Positions 62,299-64,000 of a stretch of DNA of 64,000 bases are shown here, piece after piece. How positions within the stretch are numbered: the stretch's first letter is position 1; each line of letters begins with the position of its first letter. The stretch covers positions 186,001 through 250,000 of the forward strand of contig NZ_LIGX01000041.1 in the NCBI RefSeq assembly GCF_001683795.1. The letters are read 5' to 3'. Source of the DNA: Neoakkermansia glycaniphila (GTDB taxonomy: Bacteria > Verrucomicrobiota > Verrucomicrobiia > Verrucomicrobiales > Akkermansiaceae). Below the pieces are notes generated by a model, which was given only the letters and a program-made list of their open reading frames with translations, was not told where the DNA came from and searched no databases. Both the position numbers and the translations under genes were made by a program.

Positions 62299-62625
62299 TC
62301 AGACGGGGGCCGGTGTGTTTTTGTGGAGGATGCAGGCGCCGATGAGGAAGGTGATGCCGATGTAGCTGCTTACATGAAAATCTTCTGAGGGGAAGTCTTC
62401 AAGTGTGCGCGGGATGAGGTTCAGCAGGCCGCTGTGTATACCCAGCAGGAGTATTCCCGTGCTCCAGATGTATTTCCATGGGGTTTGCCGGCCGAGCCAT
62501 GCACTGCCTTGTGCCAGTGCGTATGCGAGGAGGACGAGGGCAGTGTAGTAGTATTCGCCAACGATGAGTGCAGGCAGGTAGGCCATCAGATACCAGCATA
62601 GGGGGAGGAGAGAGCGTTTGGTCAT
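62299..62625 (-). CDS. Small membrane protein, unknown function
   Basis: The 108-residue protein starts at 62625 ([20 protein letters not shown]). It has three or four hydrophobic segments ([52 protein letters not shown] and [14 protein letters not shown]). It lies 34 bases after the ATPase stop on the same strand, so the two may be co-transcribed. No family recognised. Confidence 0.6.
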   Translation of the reverse strand: MTKRSLLPLCWYLMAYLPALIVGEYYYTALVLLAYALAQGSAWLGRQTPWKYIWSTGILLLGIHSGLLNLIPRTLEDFPSEDFHVSSYIGITFLIGACILHKNTPAPV

Positions 62626-62659
62626 GATGTTGTGTTTCCTAGGGGGCGGGGCGTGGAGG

Positions 62660-63514
62660 TTAGAATTCCGGGGCGTGTTTGAGGAAGAATTCGTGGAAGA
62701 GTCGGACGTTTTTGAGTTCCGTCCATTTTTTTGCCGCGAAGGGCGGGTCGTCCATGTCGTATACTTTGGCTCCTTTGATGGACAGGAGGAAGGGGGAGTG
62801 CGTGGAGATGATGAATTGGCAGTTGTAGAATCTGCAGGAGTCTTCGAGGAATTGGGCCAGTTTTTGCTGGTTTTCCGCCGAGAGGCTGTTTTCGGGTTCA
62901 TCCAGCAGGTAGAGGGCATCCTGCGTGATCATGCCGGTGAAGTAGCGGAGGGCGTTTTCTCCGTTCGATTGTGTGCGGATGTTGTCGTGGTTGTTGCGGC
63001 GGATGTATTGGGATTTGCTGATTTTTTTGCAGAGGTTGATGTCTTTCAGCTGTTCGTAGTCTTCCATGGAGTTGAGCCGGAAGCGTGTGGTTCTGTTGTC
63101 TTCGTATCGTCGGAAGAGTTTTTCCCGGGCGGAGTCGATTTCGCTGTTGGTTTGCCGGATTCTGAGGATGTGGTCGAAGACGTCGTCGCTGGTGATGATG
63201 CGGCTGCCGCCGGGTGGGGGCGTTTTGGTTTCGGCCTGGCAATGTTGCAGATAGGGTTCCAGAAAGTCGGTTTTGTTGAATGGCGATTCGCGCCGGAGGC
63301 GGAGTTTTTCGGCGATGATGTTCAGGATGGTTGTTTTGCCGCAGCCGTTGCCGCCGTAGAGGATGGTGAAGGGGGAGAAGCTGATGTGTTCGATGGTTTT
63401 TCTGCTGATGGTTTGGAAGGGGTAGCAGGTGTCGTAGCAGGTGAGTTGGAGGCCATGAAGGTAGGTTTCTTCCTGTTCCTGAGTCGGGAATGAGAATGAG
63501 GAGAGGTAGAGCAT
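62660..63514 (-). CDS. Stand-alone AAA/ABC-type ATPase
   Basis: The 284-residue protein has a Walker A (LYGGNGCGKTTILNIIAEKL), an ABC-like signature (QSNGENALRYF), Walker B (DALYLLDEPENSLS) and the H-loop (FIISTHSPFLLSI). The layout is that of soluble AAA_21/AAA_15-type ATPases rather than transport ABC proteins; there is no permease. Such ATPases are often partners in repair or phage-defence modules, or transfer-related functions, but here the only neighbour on the transcript is a small membrane protein, so no role can be assigned. Confidence 0.85.
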   Translation of the reverse strand: MLYLSSFSFPTQEQEETYLHGLQLTCYDTCYPFQTISRKTIEHISFSPFTILYGGNGCGKTTILNIIAEKLRLRRESPFNKTDFLEPYLQHCQAETKTPPPGGSRIITSDDVFDHILRIRQTNSEIDSAREKLFRRYEDNRTTRFRLNSMEDYEQLKDINLCKKISKSQYIRRNNHDNIRTQSNGENALRYFTGMITQDALYLLDEPENSLSAENQQKLAQFLEDSCRFYNCQFIISTHSPFLLSIKGAKVYDMDDPPFAAKKWTELKNVRLFHEFFLKHAPEF

Positions 63515-63650
63515 GCCGGGGTGTCGAATGTTCGGGTAAGGGGGCTGTAAGCAACGCGCGGGCGAGGTCACGACGGAGTCAGGGCCATGAGGAGCATGCT
63601 GGAAGGTTGATTCTGATCATGAAGGAGTTGTTGGCAAATTAGCCGCAGGC

Positions 63651-64000
63651 TCAGACGATGATTTCCCCCATGCAGTCGCCCTGGCGGGCGTAGAGTTCGG
63701 TGCAGCGGGAGGTTTGTTCGAGGAGGTCGGGGGCGAGGCGGATGCGGCCCGGCTCGAAGAAGGTGATGATGGTGGAGCCTCCGAAGGCGAAGTAGCCTTG
63801 TTCATCGCCTTTGGCGACGGGCTGGCCCGGGGTGTATGTCTGGTGGATGGCTCCGACTCCGGTGGCTCCGACGGCGAGGATGGCGACGGTGCCGCAGTCC
63901 GGGGTGTCGAGGAGGGTGAGTTCGCGTTTGTTGGTCCAGAGCCATGCGAGTTTTTTGCGGAGGCAGTAGGGGGAGACGCTGGCAAGAGGACCGGGGATGA
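63651..64000 (-). CDS. psd: Phosphatidylserine decarboxylase, C-terminal part (5' end outside window)
   Basis: The frame is open to the window edge and ends TGA at 63651, giving the last 116 residues. It shows TVAILAVGATGVGAIHQT, KGDEQGYFAFGGSTIITFF and DLLEQTSRC, which match the end of phosphatidylserine decarboxylase. FGGST is the equivalent of the LGST self-cleavage site, where Ser becomes the pyruvoyl group. The enzyme makes phosphatidylethanolamine. The 136 bases before the ATPase gene hold nothing I recognise. Confidence 0.82.
   Translation of the reverse strand, partial: IPGPLASVSPYCLRKKLAWLWTNKRELTLLDTPDCGTVAILAVGATGVGAIHQTYTPGQPVAKGDEQGYFAFGGSTIITFFEPGRIRLAPDLLEQTSRCTELYARQGDCMGEIIV

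Overview
The window looks like chromosomal DNA of a Gram-negative member of the Verrucomicrobiota, most likely Akkermansia or a close relative. This is an inference from gene content: high-GC coding sequence, few clear Shine-Dalgarno sites, lipid A (lpxK), Tat export (tatC), meso-diaminopimelate metabolism, and a host-glycan degradation set (sialidase, cyclically permuted sialic acid mutarotases, GH2, GH3 and GH127 enzymes). I see no phage, insertion sequence, CRISPR array or plasmid function. The first gene (APH/AmgK-like kinase) and the last (phosphatidylserine decarboxylase) are cut by the window edges.

Layout. 1-6.8 kb: kinase end, a CHASE2-like membrane protein, ruvA, then a four-gene plus-strand run of membrane/secreted proteins that includes a TPR protein and a pseudokinase joined to a formylglycine-enzyme-like domain. 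6.8-11.4 kb: a glycogen-phosphorylase homologue without the cofactor lysine, a GHL10 hydrolase translationally coupled to a 37-residue membrane peptide, and a secreted protein. 11.5-13.9 kb: two small genes, tRNA-Asp and fabD. 13.9-20.3 kb: an operon encoding a secreted protein of about 33 ankyrin repeats and two paralogous lipoproteins. 20.4-34 kb: a YD-repeat protein, dusB, hisC, GH127, GH3, a BI-1 family protein, a PEBP protein, tatC and gpmI. 34-38.5 kb: a tandem duplication of a secreted GH2 gene. 38.7-44.3 kb: a sialic acid operon (mutarotase, mutarotase-MFS transporter fusion, sialidase, SGNH esterase). 44.4-48.3 kb: lpxK, a zinc-ribbon coiled-coil protein, a diaminopimelate dehydrogenase and an ICMT-type methyltransferase. 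48.3-58.4 kb: a secreted hypothetical protein, an L,D-transpeptidase, and four consecutive paralogues of an unrecognised secreted protein of 650-700 residues. 58.5-64 kb: metH, a small membrane protein, a lone ATPase and the end of psd.

How it fits together. The glycoside hydrolases, sialidase, esterase and mutarotases suit an organism that strips host or dietary glycans; the sialic acid operon would release, deacetylate, mutarotate and import sialic acid. The most unusual items are the mutarotase-transporter fusion, the four-paralogue secreted cluster, and promoter geometry suggesting that several housekeeping genes (ruvA, metH, gpmI, hisC, the zinc-ribbon gene) are transcribed as leaderless or nearly leaderless mRNAs. 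All function calls were made by eye, without searches.
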